Source: Dehalococcoidia bacterium (GTDB lineage: Bacteria; Chloroflexota; Dehalococcoidia; JACQUA01). From it: 15,536 nucleotides of DNA. Where the stretch lies: NCBI GenBank assembly GCA_030689845.1, contig JAUYHV010000219.1:1-15536 (forward strand), written 5' to 3'. This document shows, piece after piece, positions 14,891 through 15,536 of this stretch (its first letter is position 1; each line of letters opens with the position of its first letter). A model generated the notes under the pieces. It was not told the origin of the DNA. It saw only the letters and a list, made by a program, of their open reading frames with translations, and made no database searches. Position numbers and translations under genes: made by a program.

Positions 14891-15536
14891 ATGAAGAAAG
14901 CAATTTTCGTTATTACACTCACCCTGGTGGCTCTAGTTATCGCCGGTTCTGCCATTGGTTGTACGAAAAAAACAAACCTGACCGGGACATGGACAATAAA
15001 CTCCGGGGGATCTTTCGAAGCTAATGACGGGGCGAGTGGTAGCGGGGTCTTTGGTCGAGACTTTATAATTACGGTAAAGAAAGAAAACACGACTCTGCAA
15101 GGCACGGGAAAAGACGTGTCCCAGGGAAGACCGGCAGACTTGGTAGGTAAAGAGGTAATCCTTAATGGCGAGGTAAAGGATGGTTCAAAAGTTACTTTCA
15201 CAATTCATGAAGATTTTCCCGTAATGGTTCCCGTGCCTGGACATGCCGACCTGGTACACGAATTCACCGGCACAGTGTCGGGTGGTAAGATAACGGGGAC
15301 CTTTCAGGGTGGCTTTGACGCCTTTGGAATCAAATACCGGATAAAAGGTCAATTTGTCGTTTCTGTGGGCTCTGCAGGTAGCACCACCATCCCGACAACA
15401 GCGGCTAACACGGCCACATCTACACCAACACAAACGGCATCTCAACCGATGGATTTGAGAGGTACCTGGTCAGGCACTCATGTTCAGAGCGGTCCTGGTT
15501 GGACTGCTTATTATAATGTGGTTTTGAATTTGACGC
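14891..15536 (+). CDS. Secreted lipoprotein with repeated Gly-Thr-Trp beta domains, runs off right edge
   Basis: 215 residues are readable from the ATG at 14891 to the window edge without a stop codon. GAGGAG about seven bases upstream is a good ribosome site. A lysine-led signal peptide ends in a SAIGC lipobox, so Cys24 is the probable lipidation site (the -3 residue is Ala, less usual). Domain 1 (about 29-160) starts with LTGTW (30-34) and is predicted all-beta, rich in Gly, Thr, Val. A Thr/Ser/Pro/Ala linker follows at about 163-186. LRGTW (189-193) then begins what looks like a second copy of the same domain, cut by the edge. The linker composition resembles that of the solute-binding protein at 4696-5871, consistent with the same host. 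The fold may be lipocalin-like, but no function is recognised. Confidence 0.7.
   Translation, partial: MKKAIFVITLTLVALVIAGSAIGCTKKTNLTGTWTINSGGSFEANDGASGSGVFGRDFIITVKKENTTLQGTGKDVSQGRPADLVGKEVILNGEVKDGSKVTFTIHEDFPVMVPVPGHADLVHEFTGTVSGGKITGTFQGGFDAFGIKYRIKGQFVVSVGSAGSTTIPTTAANTATSTPTQTASQPMDLRGTWSGTHVQSGPGWTAYYNVVLNLT

Overview
The window looks like a chromosomal segment of an anaerobic bacterium. The left half encodes a tungsten-type aldehyde:ferredoxin oxidoreductase (AOR), an NrfD-like membrane quinone-reductase subunit, a UbiD-type prenylated-FMN decarboxylase, an FAD oxidoreductase with a cysteine cluster and a solute-binding lipoprotein. The Pro/Thr/Ala linker after the lipobox, the frequent GTG/TTG starts with strong AGGAGG-type ribosome sites and the gene content would fit a Chloroflexota or an anaerobic Firmicutes. 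I cannot place the organism further from sequence alone.

Region 1 (1-5871, all minus strand) is a metabolic cluster in at least three transcription units. The solute-binding lipoprotein (5871-4696) has its own near-consensus promoter. The FAD oxidoreductase and UbiD decarboxylase (4536-1793) share a promoter at 4562-4589 and end at a hairpin terminator (1714-1736). The NrfD-like protein and AOR (1614 to beyond the left edge) have a third promoter at 1660-1688. Together they suggest uptake and anaerobic conversion of an organic, possibly aromatic, acid: decarboxylation by UbiD, redox steps by the FAD enzyme and AOR, and electron exchange with the quinone pool through NrfD. The substrate is not visible in the sequence.

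Region 2 (5872-6511) is about 640 bases without a convincing gene. It holds the outward minus promoter, an apparent insertion-sequence relic (inverted repeat 6038-6046/6106-6114 with a ribosome site and a start codon but an immediate stop), two imperfect direct repeats and an extended -10 promoter pointing at the next operon.

Region 3 (6512-13976, plus strand) is the striking part: a tightly packed four-gene operon, with a 7-base gap and then 11- and 4-base overlaps. It encodes (A) a 905-residue tubulin/FtsZ-superfamily protein with a G-rich GGGSGSG loop and an apparent catalytic NxDxxD T7 motif; (B) an 800-residue polytopic membrane protein with a long helical cytoplasmic tail; (C) a 353-residue protein with a PH-like beta domain, a charged coiled coil and a helical tail; and (D) a 429-residue second tubulin/FtsZ-like protein with an N-terminal zinc ribbon and a GGGTGSG loop. 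In D, the T7 acidic residue appears replaced by lysine. This resembles the alpha/beta-tubulin division of labour and suggests a two-GTPase, membrane-anchored cytoskeletal or membrane-remodelling system.

Region 4 (13977-15536) contains a 5'-truncated ABC-2 permease relic, a 286-base intergenic region with a weak promoter, and the start of a lipoprotein with duplicated Gly-Thr-Trp domains that runs off the right edge. The IS relic on one side and the broken permease on the other suggest, but do not prove, that the tubulin operon was inserted here.
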